Shown here in pieces: positions 1 through 9,487 of a stretch of DNA of 64,000 nt. The translations under genes and the position numbers were made by a program. The notes under the pieces were generated by a model. It had not been told where the DNA came from. It did not search any database and worked only from the letters and a program-made list of their open reading frames with translations. The DNA comes from SAR202 cluster bacterium (GTDB lineage: Bacteria; Chloroflexota; Dehalococcoidia; Lucifugimonadales; UBA1123): positions 62,001-126,000 of the forward strand of contig JASMDM010000067.1 of NCBI GenBank assembly GCA_030752795.1, given 5' to 3'. Numbering within the stretch: position 1 is the stretch's first letter; each line of letters opens with the position of its first letter.

Positions 1-787
1 ACGAAGGCTCCTCCGTAACCGCCCCCGATTCCGCAGGCGCTCCCGTCCCCTCGCAGCGCCACAGGGAACAGCCTGTCGTTCGGCGGGGTGGGCGGGGTGC
101 AGGTCGCCAAACCGATCGCTTCGCGATCGACATATGTAAGCCACAGCGCGTTGGCGGGGTCAGCAAGCCGCGCCTCGTGAATTTTCGTCGGGTCGGACTC
201 GACCACGAGCGGCAGGAATGCCGGCGCCGACGCCAGATGTCGACGCAATCCCATCACGAGATCCATGACCGCGTCGATGTCCGCGGGACCCGCCCACCTC
301 ACATCCACGTCCTCCGAGGCGCCTACACTGGCGACCTGTCTCGCACCGCATCGAAGACGTTTAAGCCAAAACCCAGCGAATGCCATGCTTCGGCAACCTG
401 GGCATCGCCGGCCGGCAACGATACCGCGTGCTTGAAGCAGCCATTTGCCACCCATCGCTCCGACAAACGGGCGTACATCAGCCGGTAAGTGTCTCGTGCG
501 CCGTCCTGATCGACCGCGTGCGCCAGATCATGACTGAAGGCCGTCCTGGCGACGTTGAAGAAACTGACGCTGCCGAGCAAGAATCCGGCCATTTCGCCGC
601 CTCAGTACGCCGCAACACCGGGCCCCGACGCCATGCAGTTGCGCAGCACGGGCAAGGTCGAGCTCGGGTCTTCGTGGTCCGCGGGGAGCCATGGGGTGCG
701 CTCGCGCCAGGCACGGTAACGAGCCGCGAGCAGATCGGCCGCGTCTTCCAAGTGGGCCGATTCGAACGGGACGACCTCAATCGCCAT
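1..787 (-). pseudogene. Two-domain GNAT acetyltransferase, disrupted, 3' end outside window
   Basis: Read leftwards from 787 the frame gives a GNAT-type N-terminal domain, with EMAGFLLGS as the acetyl-CoA-binding strand region and later VAEAWHSLGFGL typical of the GNAT C-terminal part. An in-frame TGA sits at 604-602, and recognisable protein resumes in the same frame right after it. That frame stops at 323. A second GNAT-like domain (WAGPADIDAVMDLVMGLR, then LWLTYVDREAIGLATC) continues in the neighbouring frame to the window edge, which implies one missing base near 322-330. GNAT enzymes move an acetyl group from acetyl-CoA to an amine; the substrate cannot be told. With one nonsense codon and one frameshift within 300 bases it is most likely a pseudogene. 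Confidence 0.7.
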
Positions 788-907
788 CGACGCACCACTG
801 CGATCGATCAGGCAAGGTCCAGCAACACAGACGCAACGCGATCAACCGACCTATGTGGCGGACATCACCGAGGGCGCCGGTCTTGAAACCTGCCCGCAGC
901 GCCAACA

Positions 908-1942
908 TCACATGAACGCTTCCATGTACTTGATGTTGGAGGGCTCGGACTCGATCTCGCCGCGCTCGACTTGCTTGATCAGGCTCGTGATAGCGTCGCA
1001 CGCGGGAGTCGGCACTCCGACCTCGACGCCGCGCCGCGCGACGTAGCCGTCGAGGAATTCGATCTCCGTTCTGCGCCCTTTCATCACGTCCTGAAGCATC
1101 GAAGGCCGTCCCGCGCCCAACTCCTTCGCGGTCTCGGCGAGGCGGGACTTGAGCTCTTCAAGCACTAGTGTGTCCTTCGCTGCATCTACGTACATCTGTG
1201 CCGGAACGCCGTTGATCGGCTCGATATGGACGCCGAGCGCAGCGCCGACTTGGACGACCTCTGCCCCGATCTTTACCGTGACGTCTACGACCCCCGGCGC
1301 CTCTCTCGATGCCGCCGATCCCAGACTCGTCAAAGCGCATATCGGGTTGGCCATCGAGTTGACGGCCAGCTTGGCCCATCGCTCACCCCAAAGGTTCGTC
1401 GTGACGTGCGTCGGACCGACCACGCTCAGCATCTCTGCCAGCGCCTTGATCCGCTCGGTTTCCATGCCGTTGAGCTCGCCGAGTTTGAATGCCATTCGGC
1501 TGGAGACGCTGGTCCGCTGCGGATTGCCTGGGTCGTACATTCCGGCCCCGAGCGTGATGACGCACCCGAGCGTCCGCGTGTAACCGGCGATGGGAGCGAT
1601 CGTCTCGTCGTTGATTCCATTTTGCGCGGAAACGATGACCCCGGTCGGAGATAGGAGGCGCAGGATGAAATGCGTCGCCCAAACGGTGTCGTACGACTTC
1701 ATGCTGAGAAAGATCAGGTCGAACGGCTCGGTGATGTTGCACGCTTCGCCGAGGTGCATCGCGTTGACCGGGACGGTAAACTCCTCGTCCGAAGCGGTCA
1801 CCTTGAGGCCGTCGCGCTTCATCGTCTCGACGTGCTCCGCCCACTGGTCGATCAACGTAACGTCGTGACCGGCCCGCGTGAGGTACCCCCCGATCGTGCC
1901 GCCAATAGCCCCGACACCGAACACCGCGATCCTGTTAAACAT
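908..1942 (-). CDS. Ketopantoate reductase family oxidoreductase (PanE/ApbA-like)
   Basis: The 344-residue protein opens with a Rossmann nucleotide-binding motif (GVGAIGGTIGG, about residues 9-19), followed by the family's MKSYDT motif near residue 81 and a C-terminal helical domain with NSMANPICALT. This is the ApbA/PanE family, which reduces 2-dehydropantoate or related 2-oxoacids with NADPH; members outside pantothenate operons often have other substrates. The start at 1942 is preceded by AAGGAG about 8 bases upstream. No pantothenate genes lie nearby, so the panE name is not assigned. It is divergent from selB across a 500-base gap. Confidence 0.85.
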   Translation of the reverse strand: MFNRIAVFGVGAIGGTIGGYLTRAGHDVTLIDQWAEHVETMKRDGLKVTASDEEFTVPVNAMHLGEACNITEPFDLIFLSMKSYDTVWATHFILRLLSPTGVIVSAQNGINDETIAPIAGYTRTLGCVITLGAGMYDPGNPQRTSVSSRMAFKLGELNGMETERIKALAEMLSVVGPTHVTTNLWGERWAKLAVNSMANPICALTSLGSAASREAPGVVDVTVKIGAEVVQVGAALGVHIEPINGVPAQMYVDAAKDTLVLEELKSRLAETAKELGAGRPSMLQDVMKGRRTEIEFLDGYVARRGVEVGVPTPACDAITSLIKQVERGEIESEPSNIKYMEAFM

Positions 1943-2139
1943 GCCGAAGTCTCCTTAAAATCGTATTTGCTGCGTCGGCAACCAGTGTAGTTTAGGCACT
2001 GAAACCAGTCAACAAACGGGGTGATGGGCTGGCTTGGCCATGAACGGCCAGAGCGCCTCTGGTCTCGGCCTTCAAGCCGGACCCGGCGCCAGCCACGCCA
2101 TGCTTGGCCATTGGCGATAGAAAAACGAGTGGTGCTGAA

Positions 2140-2288
2140 ATATCTGTGTCATTCTGAGGCCGTAGCCGAAGAATCTGGTCGCCGAACACGCCCTGTCGCT
2201 TACAAAACACCAGATGCTTCTCGTTCCACCACAGGTTTCGCACCACGAGAAGCGCTGGCGCCACTTGACAGTCCATGACCATCAGACC
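2140..2288 (+). repeat. Composite dispersed repeat, copy 1 (B-D type)
   Basis: Part of the 500-base gap between the reductase and selB. The block begins with TGTCATTCTGAGGCCG and continues through GAAGAATCTGGTCGC and GAACACGCC to CCAGATGCTTCT, then about 35 bases later holds CCATGACCATCAG. Similar blocks occur at 11544, 36020 and 46821. The inner AGAATCTGG and CCAGATGCTTCT can pair imperfectly, so the unit may form a hairpin. No coding potential is apparent. The rest of the gap shows nothing recognisable. Confidence 0.7.
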
Positions 2289-2444
2289 GATCCCGGGCCA
2301 TAAATCGGCACGCAAGGTCATGCGCAGGAGATCACTGGCGCCTCGTAGCCCAAGCCCGGTCTGGGCGTCCGCTGCTCGCAACGACGGCCCTGTGATATTC
2401 TAGGTTGCACACCCAACCGGCTCGACGCCGGGCGCGGAGTCGCA

Positions 2445-4307
2445 ATGTTCGTAATCGGCACGGCAGGACACGTTGACCACGGCAAATCCACGCTTGTGGA
2501 GGCTTTGACCGGCATCGACCCGGACCGCCTGCGCGAGGAAAAAGAGCGCGGGATGACCATCGACCTGGGCTTCGCGTGGCTCAAGTTGCCCAGCGGCAAC
2601 GAGGTTAGCATCGTCGACGTGCCCGGACACGAGCGCTTCGTGAACAACATGCTCGCAGGAGTCGGCGGCATCGACCTCGCGCTGCTTGTCGTGGCGGCGG
2701 ACGAATCCGTCATGCCACAAACCCGCGAGCATCTGGCCATCCTCGACTTGCTCCGTATCGAGCGCGGGCTGGTCGCGCTGACGAAAAAGGACCTGGTCGA
2801 AGAGGACTGGCTCGATCTGGTCGTAGCGGACATCGAAGAAGCGCTTGAAGGCACGGCGCTTGAGGGGTCGGCCATCCTTCCGGTGTCGGGAACGACCAAC
2901 GACGGCCTCCCCGAGCTCGTCGAGGCGATGGACGGACTGCTGGCCGAAACGACGCCCAAAAAGGACGTCAGTCGCCCCCGGTTGCCGATCGACCGCGCGT
3001 TCACGATAACGGGCTTTGGGACCGTCGTCACCGGCACGTTGATCGACGGTTCGCTGGAGGTTGGCCAAGAGGTCGAACTCGTCGTCTCGGGCCAACGCAC
3101 GCGCATCCGAGGACTCCAGACTCACCGGCAGAAAGAAGAACGGGCCGAGCCTGGCACTCGCGTGGCCGCCAACCTCATCGGCGTCGGGCAGGACGACATT
3201 CGCCGAGGCGAGGTGCTCACGACTCCAGGTTGGCTTCGACCCACCGCCGCTTTCGACGTTCATCTCAGGGCAATACCCGAGGCGCCGCTCCCGTTGCGCC
3301 ACAACATGTTCATCACTGTCCACACCGGATCCAGCGAGGTTATCGCTCGTCTACGACTGTTCGAGGGCGACCGCCTGTACCCGGGGGAAACGACATGGGC
3401 GCAACTCAAGTTGGAGTCTCAGCTGGCCGTGGCCAAGGGCGACTACTTCGTGGTCCGCTCGAACCTGACGACCCTCGGCGGCGGCAACATCGTGGACAGC
3501 CACGCTCGACGACCGAGGCGCAACCACCCGCCGACGATCGAACGGTTGCAGGTGATGGAGCGAGGGACCGATCGTGAAGTGCTGCTGAAGACCATCGAGA
3601 TGTCGGAGCCCAGCGAATTCGTCGCGATCGTCAATCGAGCCAATCTGAACCCCGACGCAGCGAAATCCGAACTCGAGGCCATGGCTGCCGATGGCGAGGT
3701 TATCGTTCTCGGCAAAGGAAACGTTGTGTCCACTACGCGGTTCTACTCCGCCGGAGGCTGGTCCGCGTTGGGCGGCAAGACTCGAGACGCCCTCGGCGCC
3801 TATCATCGGCAATTCCCCTTGAGACTAGGCGCGCCAAAAGAGGAGTTGCGCTCAAGGCTAATCCTCACTCCGCAGGTGTTCAACGACGCGCTCGTGCTCT
3901 TGAACAAGGGCGGCGTAACGACCGAGCGCGGGGCGTTGGTGGGATTGCCCGACCACAGACCCACGCTTTCTGACGCGGACGCCAAAGCCGTTGACGACTA
4001 CATCAAGCTGCTGGAATCCGACCCGTACTCGCCACCCACGGATTCCCCGTTGCACGCCGAGATCGTCAGCCTGCTGGATGACGAAGGCAAGGTCGTCAAG
4101 GTCAGCGACAACGTCGTGTTCGCGTCGTCCGCCTACAAAGAGATGGTCGATAAGATATCGGCGCACATCAACGAACACGGCGAGGTCACGGTTGCTGACG
4201 TTCGCGACCTGTTCGGCACCAGCCGCAAGTACGCGCTCGCGCTGATGGATCACATGGACCACCAACGCATCACCCGTCGGGTCGGCGACGCGCGCGTGCT
4301 TAGATAG
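2445..4307 (+). CDS. selB: Selenocysteine-specific translation elongation factor SelB
   Basis: The 620-residue product starts [16 protein letters not shown], a G1 motif specific to SelB-type GTPases, followed by DVPGHERF (G3, about residue 59) and TKKD (G4, about residue 113). Beta-barrel domains 2 and 3 follow, and from about residue 400 come the winged-helix repeats that in SelB bind the SECIS hairpin. SelB delivers selenocysteyl-tRNA to UGA codons on the ribosome, so the organism probably makes selenoproteins. selA, selC and selD are not in this window. Length is normal and no disruption is seen. The next gene follows 21 bases downstream. Confidence 0.95.
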   Translation: MFVIGTAGHVDHGKSTLVEALTGIDPDRLREEKERGMTIDLGFAWLKLPSGNEVSIVDVPGHERFVNNMLAGVGGIDLALLVVAADESVMPQTREHLAILDLLRIERGLVALTKKDLVEEDWLDLVVADIEEALEGTALEGSAILPVSGTTNDGLPELVEAMDGLLAETTPKKDVSRPRLPIDRAFTITGFGTVVTGTLIDGSLEVGQEVELVVSGQRTRIRGLQTHRQKEERAEPGTRVAANLIGVGQDDIRRGEVLTTPGWLRPTAAFDVHLRAIPEAPLPLRHNMFITVHTGSSEVIARLRLFEGDRLYPGETTWAQLKLESQLAVAKGDYFVVRSNLTTLGGGNIVDSHARRPRRNHPPTIERLQVMERGTDREVLLKTIEMSEPSEFVAIVNRANLNPDAAKSELEAMAADGEVIVLGKGNVVSTTRFYSAGGWSALGGKTRDALGAYHRQFPLRLGAPKEELRSRLILTPQVFNDALVLLNKGGVTTERGALVGLPDHRPTLSDADAKAVDDYIKLLESDPYSPPTDSPLHAEIVSLLDDEGKVVKVSDNVVFASSAYKEMVDKISAHINEHGEVTVADVRDLFGTSRKYALALMDHMDHQRITRRVGDARVLR

Positions 4308-4328
4308 AACTTGCGAGGAAGTGTCGCC

Positions 4329-4829
4329 ATGACCTCGGACGCCGCCCACCAATCCGACTCGCCACAACTCTGGATCACATTGAGCGCACATGGGTTGCCA
4401 ATCTCCCAACTGTCGAGATTGCTCAGGGTCCTCCAAACCGCTGTACGTGAGGTCGCCAGCGACGACGACGACACACAACCTCGCCTCGAACAGCAGCACC
4501 AACCTCGGCTTCTACTGTCAGCGAACGTCGAAGAAGACCGATTGATATTGAGCGTGGCCTTCGCCGATCTCGGCGATTCAACCCCGTTGCCGGAACTGTC
4601 ACAGTCGGTCTTCGTTCGGTTCATCGAGCACTTGGACCGATTCCTCCGGACCGGACCGCAACTCGGTTTATGGGGGCCCGTCGGGCGAAGCGCCGCTGTC
4701 GATGACGAGCCTGTGGTCACTCGACGATTGCGCGAACTTCACGCGGAACTGCGACATTTCTCCGGCGCCACGGTCAATTTCGGCGACCGATCGTTCGTCT
4801 TTGACGGCGACCAGGTCACGCTCGTATGA
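4329..4829 (+). CDS. Hypothetical protein between selB and acetyltransferase
   Basis: A 166-residue acidic protein that I do not recognise. The ATG at 4329 is preferred over an upstream TTG at 4311 because GAGGAAG lies a normal distance ahead of it. There is no signal peptide, membrane segment or known motif; the middle carries an Asp run (SDDDD) and the C-terminus ends VFDGDQVTLV. Its stop overlaps the next gene's start in an ATGA arrangement, so the two are probably translated together and co-transcribed with selB. Function unknown. Confidence 0.7.
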   Translation: MTSDAAHQSDSPQLWITLSAHGLPISQLSRLLRVLQTAVREVASDDDDTQPRLEQQHQPRLLLSANVEEDRLILSVAFADLGDSTPLPELSQSVFVRFIEHLDRFLRTGPQLGLWGPVGRSAAVDDEPVVTRRLRELHAELRHFSGATVNFGDRSFVFDGDQVTLV

Positions 4830-5341
4830 TCGCGGGCGAAGGGCTTAAAGTAACCGTACGGCCGGTCCGCGCCGAGGACCATGCTGGTCTCGTCGACGTG
4901 TGGACGTGCCCCGGTGTCGTGAGAAACACGTTGAGACTGCCGTTCGGCGCGCCGGACCTGTGGGATCGTTGGAAACGGTTGCTCGCCGCTGCCAATCTGG
5001 GATCAGGCGTCTGGGTCGCTGAAGTCGATCGCCAGACCGTGGGCGTGATTGTTTTGACCTGCGGCGTCGATCTCCGTTCGCATTCCGCTAGGCTTGGCAT
5101 CGAAGTGCACGACGACTGTCAAGGCAGAGGTGTCGGCCACGAACTGATGTCCGCGGCGGTCGATCACGCGGAGTCTCAGCTCCATATACGAAGAATCGAG
5201 TTGCGCGTCTTCGCCGTCAATGAGCCGGCGATCGCGCTGTACGAAAAGTTCGAATTCGAGATCGAAGGAACGCACCTGTCGTTCGGATTCCGCGAAGGAC
5301 AGTTCGTCGACGTCTACAGCATGGCGCGGGTGACGGTCTGA
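4826..5341 (+). CDS. GNAT family N-acetyltransferase
   Basis: The 171-residue protein carries the GNAT core: VTVRPVRAEDHAGLVDVW at the N-terminus, then the acetyl-CoA loop GIEVHDDCQGRGVGHEL (the Q/RxxGxG/A motif, around residue 100) and a C-terminal NEPAIALYEKFEFEIEGT typical of RimJ/RimI-type enzymes. It should acetylate an amine or a protein N-terminus. It begins inside the stop of the preceding gene (4-base overlap). The next gene downstream is a paralogue with the same layout, so this is a tandem duplication. Substrate unknown. Confidence 0.88.
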   Translation: MIAGEGLKVTVRPVRAEDHAGLVDVWTCPGVVRNTLRLPFGAPDLWDRWKRLLAAANLGSGVWVAEVDRQTVGVIVLTCGVDLRSHSARLGIEVHDDCQGRGVGHELMSAAVDHAESQLHIRRIELRVFAVNEPAIALYEKFEFEIEGTHLSFGFREGQFVDVYSMARVTV

Positions 5342-5376
5342 CCGTCGGCCGATCAGATTCCACCGGGGTGACACAG

Positions 5377-5865
5377 ATGGAAATTGTCATACGAGCATCC
5401 TAAGCCGAGGACTACGAGGACCTCTACGCCGTTTACACCTGCCCTGGCGTCATGAGGAACACCGCCGGACTGCCGTTCGTGTCGCTTGACTATTGGCGGG
5501 ACCGGCTGTCATCGACCGGTCCCGGCGAGCACATGCTGGTGGCGGTGACCGACGGCAGGATCGTCGGTTCGATCAACCTCCACTGCGGTCGAAACCGAAT
5601 GGCGCACACGGCCGGCTTTGGAATGGGCGTCCACGACGATTTCCAAAGCCAGGGGATCGGCCGCCAGCTCATGGAGGCGATGCTGGACTTGGCCGAACAG
5701 TGGATCAACATCCGCCGCATCGAGCTCAACGTCTACACCGACAACGAACCGGCAATCGCGCTGTACGCCAGCCTCGGTTTCGAACGCGAGGGCACGCACC
5801 GAGCCTACTCCTTTCGCGACGGCCGTTACGTCGACGCGTACACCATGGCGCGGGTGAGGTTGTAG
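5377..5865 (+). pseudogene. Tandem GNAT acetyltransferase paralogue with in-frame TAA at codon 9
   Basis: Starting at the ATG at 5377 the frame reads MEIVIRAS, then TAA at 5401-5403, then AEDYEDLYAVYTCPGVMRN in the same frame, matching the N-terminus of the neighbour at 4826 (RPVRAEDH, VWTCPGVVRN). The rest is intact: GVHDDFQSQGIGRQLME is the acetyl-CoA loop and NEPAIALYASLGFEREGTH the C-terminal signature. Either a nonsense mutation inactivated it, or translation restarts at the ATG at 5452 and yields a protein lacking the first strand and helix. A single wrong base in the assembly is the other explanation. Confidence 0.7.
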
Positions 5866-6015
5866 GCACAAGGTTAGTTGCGTTTGCTCCAGCGTTGCGG
5901 ACTGCCGCATCCCCTGCAAGGACTGCTGTTGCCATGCAACGGTCGCTGACCTAACATACACGTAGCTGGACGATCGCCTAGTGAGCAAACAAGCTGAGTC
6001 AGAAACGGGCGGCCG

Positions 6016-6324
6016 ATGAACCCGATCATCGAAAACAAAAGAGCCGAGATAGTGTCGTTGTGTGAGCAATTTGCTGTCCGAAGGCTGGAAATATTCGGAT
6101 CAGCGACCCGCGACGACTTCAACCCGGCTCGAAGTGACGTCGATTTGCTGGTCGAGTTCGGCTACAGCGATACTTTGAGGGCGTTACAGCAGTACTTCGG
6201 CTTGAAGGACGCCTTGGAAGGTGTGCTTGGACGACCGGTCGATCTCGTGGAATCGACGGCGGTCAAGAATCCTTATGTCCGAAAAAGCATCGACGAAAGT
6301 CGTGAACCTCTTTATGCAGCGTGA
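6016..6324 (+). CDS. MNT-type minimal nucleotidyltransferase, antitoxin of a MNT/HepT pair
   Basis: The 102-residue protein has the minimal nucleotidyltransferase motif GSATRDDFNPARSDVDLLVEF (about residues 33-53), with the metal-binding DxD. In characterised MntA/HepT systems the MNT protein is the antitoxin and AMPylates a tyrosine of the HEPN toxin. The next gene starts inside its 3' end and encodes the HEPN partner, which supports this role. No separate promoter was identified; about 150 bases of non-coding DNA precede it. Confidence 0.87.
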   Translation: MNPIIENKRAEIVSLCEQFAVRRLEIFGSATRDDFNPARSDVDLLVEFGYSDTLRALQQYFGLKDALEGVLGRPVDLVESTAVKNPYVRKSIDESREPLYAA

Positions 6325-6657
6325 ACCGAAAGCGTATCTTTGGGATGCACGCGAAGCCACTGCCGCGATCGCAGAATTCACTGGGGAAAGAGTAGACAGG
6401 ATTTGGATCGCGATCTCATGTTCCGCTCTGCTGTCGAGCGGCAGTTCGAGATTGTCGGCGAGGCATTGAATCAGTCATCGAAAATCGACAGCGATTTGGC
6501 GAGTCAAATACCGGATCTGCGCGAGATCATAGGTTTTCGAAACATCTTGATCCACGGCTACGCAACGATCAATCTGGACCGGGTTTGGCAAGCGGTAATC
6601 GAGGACTTGCCTAAATTGCGATCCGCTTTAGAGCGACTGCTCGACGCGTCGGATTAA
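6314..6657 (+). pseudogene. HepT-like HEPN toxin, frameshifted
   Basis: From the ATG at 6314 the frame reads MQREPKAYLWDAREATAAIAEFTGERV, a typical DUF86/HepT start, but then goes out of frame. The continuation (DLMFRSAVERQFEIVGEALNQ, then FRNILIHGYATINLDRVW) lies in another frame, so one base seems to be missing near 6399 in a run of G. The catalytic RNILIHGY matches the RX4HXY motif of HepT ribonuclease toxins, where the tyrosine is the AMPylation target. A broken toxin beside an intact antitoxin is a common decay state, but a single-base assembly error would look the same. Confidence 0.8.
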
Positions 6658-6697
6658 CGCGCCACGATGTGAATCGGCCGATTGTGCTCGGCGACCG

Positions 6698-8582
6698 CTA
6701 ATCCGCCGCCGAGGCGAGATTCGATCGGGCGGCGACTCCACCCAGGGCGCGGCTGAGGTTGCGGGCGGTGTGGATCAGGCCAATGTGGCTGTAGGCCTGC
6801 GGGAAGTTGCCCAGAGCCTCTTTGGTCCAAGGGTTGATCATCTCCGAGAGCAACCCCACGTGATTTGTGTGGGACAGCAACTCCTCGAACGCTGCCTTGG
6901 CCTGCTGCAGGCGGCCAATGGCGATTAGGTTGCCGATGTACCAGAAGCTCAGGGTCGTAAAGGCGCCCTCAGTCTGTCCTCCCAGTCCGTCGTCGACCAT
7001 CACCGGATTGTATCGACGGACGAGCGGGCCCGCCGCCAGCTCGTCGGATATGGCTTCCATCGTCGATGCTACTCGCGGATCATCCGCCGGCAGGAAACCG
7101 ACGAACGGGATGACTAGGTTGCTAGCGTCCAGCGAGTCCGTGGCGTAGCGCTGAACGAATGCCTGCTTTTCGGTGCTCCAGCCGCGCACGAGAACCTCGG
7201 CTCGAACTGCGTCGGCGGCTTGTTGCCATCGCTCGACGTCGTCGTCGATCCCGAGCGACCGAGCAATCGCGATCGCTCGGTCCAGCACATGACTTTCGAG
7301 TAGACAAAGTGCTGCTTCGGCCCCCTGACCTCCCAGACGCCTCGATCTTTGTCGCACCAGTGATCGCAGATTAAGTCGGCGAAGCGTTTGACAAGAGACC
7401 ATGCCTCATCCGACACAACGCCTCCGTTGGTCCGGAGGGTGTCGAAACAGAGGATGACCTCGCCGAAGACGTCGAGTTGGACTTGCCCAACTGCGCGGTT
7501 GCCGACTCGTACCAGCGACGACCCTTTGTATCCGTCCAGATGGTCGAGGCTGACGGGCTTCAACGATGAATTCGATTTGATGCCGTAGAGGATCTTGGGC
7601 TTGTCGGTTATTAGCCTGCATTGGTCAAGCAACCAGGTTGGTACCGCTCCGCCCGCTCGGCCTGCCCCATGCGAAACAGGACGTCCATGGTGAAGCTGGA
7701 ATCGCAAAGCCATGAGTAACGGTAATCCCAGTTGCGAGAACCTCCGACCGCCCCCGGCAGCGAGGTCGTGGGCGCTGCGGTCACAGCGCCGGTGGGGGCG
7801 AAGATCATCAGTTGCAGCAACAGGAACGACCTTACGACTTCGTCGCTCCACCGTCCGTCATAGCCGATTTCGGATGCCAGCACTTCCCAATACATTCTGG
7901 TGTGCTCGAATTTCGAACGCGTCGCGTAAGACGAAACCCGCTGAGGACGCCGGGATCCGTACGCGAGTACGAACACCGCCTGTTCATCTTGCTCCATGGA
8001 AAATTCCGCGGTCGCCTGGTCGGATTTGGCATCCAGCCGAACTTCGGAGCATAGAGTCAAGGTTTGATTGCCGCCATGTGCAGTCACGCCGTCCGCGACG
8101 CGGGTCACATCAACTCGCGCTCGCCCATAGTCATGGCTTGGTTTGAAAACACAGCGCACGTTAACCGAACCTTTTGTGCATCGGACAATGCGGTGTATCT
8201 CGTGCGGTGCGCTTCCCGCCGACTCGGTAGACCGAACCGGCATGAAATCTGTCAGCGTCAACTCGCAGGTGGCGGTCGTGAAGCTGGTGACCAGGATGTT
8301 GGTGTTGGGTAAGTAGGCCTGGCTCGGGTGGAATGGCGTGACGGGCGCGATCTGAAACCGTCCGCCTTTGAGATCGTCGAGGATGGCGGCAAGGACGCTC
8401 GGTGAGTCAAAGCGGGGGAAACAGCACCACTTGTTGGAACCGTCGGTCCCAACAAGTGCCGCGGAATTCATATCGCCGATCAGGCCGTACTGGTCGATAG
8501 GCTTGTACACCGGGGATACACACTCTTCCCTGGCCTGGGCAGAGTCGGGAATCGGCCCCTGCTTTCGTCCACAGACCGTCAA
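6698..8582 (-). pseudogene. GH15 glucoamylase-type glycoside hydrolase, two frameshifts
   Basis: Three consecutive reading frames together give a full GH15 protein. Frame one (8582-7640) carries the N-terminal beta domain and GSRNWDYRYSWLCD. Frame two carries LDHLDGYKGSSLVRVGN and GVWEVRGPKQHFVYSKVMCW, the region of the catalytic acid. Frame three (to 6698) carries LDRAIAIARSLG and GNFPQAYSHIGLI, the region of the second catalytic glutamate. The first shift is near 7635-7645. The second, near 7285, looks like a short deletion: VMCW runs straight into LDRA where homologues have a few more residues, and CTGG could be the microhomology. The enzyme would hydrolyse alpha-glucosidic bonds, for example trehalose or maltodextrins. 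The start codon is uncertain (TTG at 8582 or GTG at 8510). Confidence 0.8.
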
Positions 8583-8942
8583 GCCCCACTCTATGGCCAG
8601 CTTAACCCGCCCTTCAGTGAATTTATAGGGACGGAAGTACCTATCTAAATGGTCATTTTACGCTAGTACTCAGCCGGTGCCCGCATTCAAGAGACGCCTG
8701 TGCAGCAACACACGCCTGAGTCGGTGCGTTGGCCGGGAGCCCGGCGCGACCGCAGCACGGGCGAGGCTTCGGCCTCACATCGGATCCGCCGTCGTGAAGC
8801 GGATGGTCAGTTGGGTCGAAAACATTGCGGACGGCGATTATTTCGGACGCAAAGCCTCGGCGTTGCGGGTTTGAGGCCCGAACGCCGGCTTCGGCGGGTC
8901 GATTATTGTTGGGGGGTTGGAGTTAAGAAGAGCTTATTGGAC
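8583..8942. other. Non-coding gap with two UUCG-capped hairpins
   Basis: No convincing gene. The plus strand holds two short stable hairpins capped by TTCG: GAGGC-TTCG-GCCTC at about 8764-8777, and a CCGGC-TTCG-GCGG type near 8885-8897. A stretch GACGCAAAGCCTC near 8849 recalls part of the c-di-GMP-I aptamer core, but the partner elements are absent. It could be a small structured RNA or the remnant of a gene. Confidence 0.3.
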
Positions 8943-9146
8943 TTAGGAAGCGAATTTCCATTCCAGCAAGCGGACGACTTCTGAAGTAGTAACCTCGGGG
9001 TAGGTCACGTGGCCACATGCCATGCAGGCGATGTAATAGCCATCGAAATCGCGACGGACCTGGCGGTCCCCACTGCACCGGGTGCAAGACTTGAACAGCA
9101 CGTTATGCTCCTCGACGACATTCTGGGCGGCGACTACCTCGGACAT
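8943..9146 (-). CDS. Small zinc-ribbon protein
   Basis: A 67-residue protein with two CxxC knuckles, CTRC and CMAC, separated by about 20 residues (GDRQVRRDFDGYYIA between them). This matches a one-zinc ribbon such as those in small translation- or transcription-associated proteins. The start at 9146 (MSEVVAAQ) is chosen because AAGGAG lies about 9 bases upstream; an upstream in-frame Met at 9185 lacks such a site. No partner gene is adjacent, so the role is unknown. Confidence 0.7.
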   Translation of the reverse strand: MSEVVAAQNVVEEHNVLFKSCTRCSGDRQVRRDFDGYYIACMACGHVTYPEVTTSEVVRLLEWKFAS

Positions 9147-9188
9147 TGGACTATACTCCTTCGCAGATTGTGAAAACTTATTCAAAGC

Positions 9189-9215
9189 CTCATAACTTTA
9201 TACCACGCGTGTCAA
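9189..9215 (-). promoter_or_regulatory. Possible promoter of the zinc-ribbon gene
   Basis: On the minus strand a perfect TTGACA (9215-9210) is followed after 15 bases by TATGAG (9194-9189), about 45 bases before the start at 9146. The spacing is shorter than ideal, so this is tentative. The rest of the 9186-9487 gap shows nothing else recognisable. Confidence 0.35.
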
Positions 9216-9487
9216 GCGCCTATTAACGAATTGTGAACGTCCCGTTAACGTGTCGGCCCTGGTCTAGGCACGAAACACCAAGCCGCCGTTATGGATAATA
9301 TAGGCGAATCCATCGTTTTACGCGACGATTTTTCGTCCGAGATCGTCCGAGGGTTTGCTGTTGTCGCAAGTATTGGCCGGTTACGAAATTCACCTTTATG
9401 CCAAATTGGTCGAAAATCGAAGACAGGGCCTGGCGCGCATCCGGTCACGCCCGGCCCTGATTTACGATAGATGAGTTTTGAACGTGG

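Noticed and set aside
602-604. Selenocysteine codon in the GNAT gene
   Set aside because: A second frameshift lies downstream, no convincing SECIS hairpin follows, and I know no GNAT selenoprotein, so decay is simpler.
8845-8875. GACGCAAAGCCTC resembling the c-di-GMP-I riboswitch core
   Set aside because: The other conserved part (GGGCAAACC with a GNRA-capped helix) is missing upstream and the three-way fold cannot be drawn.
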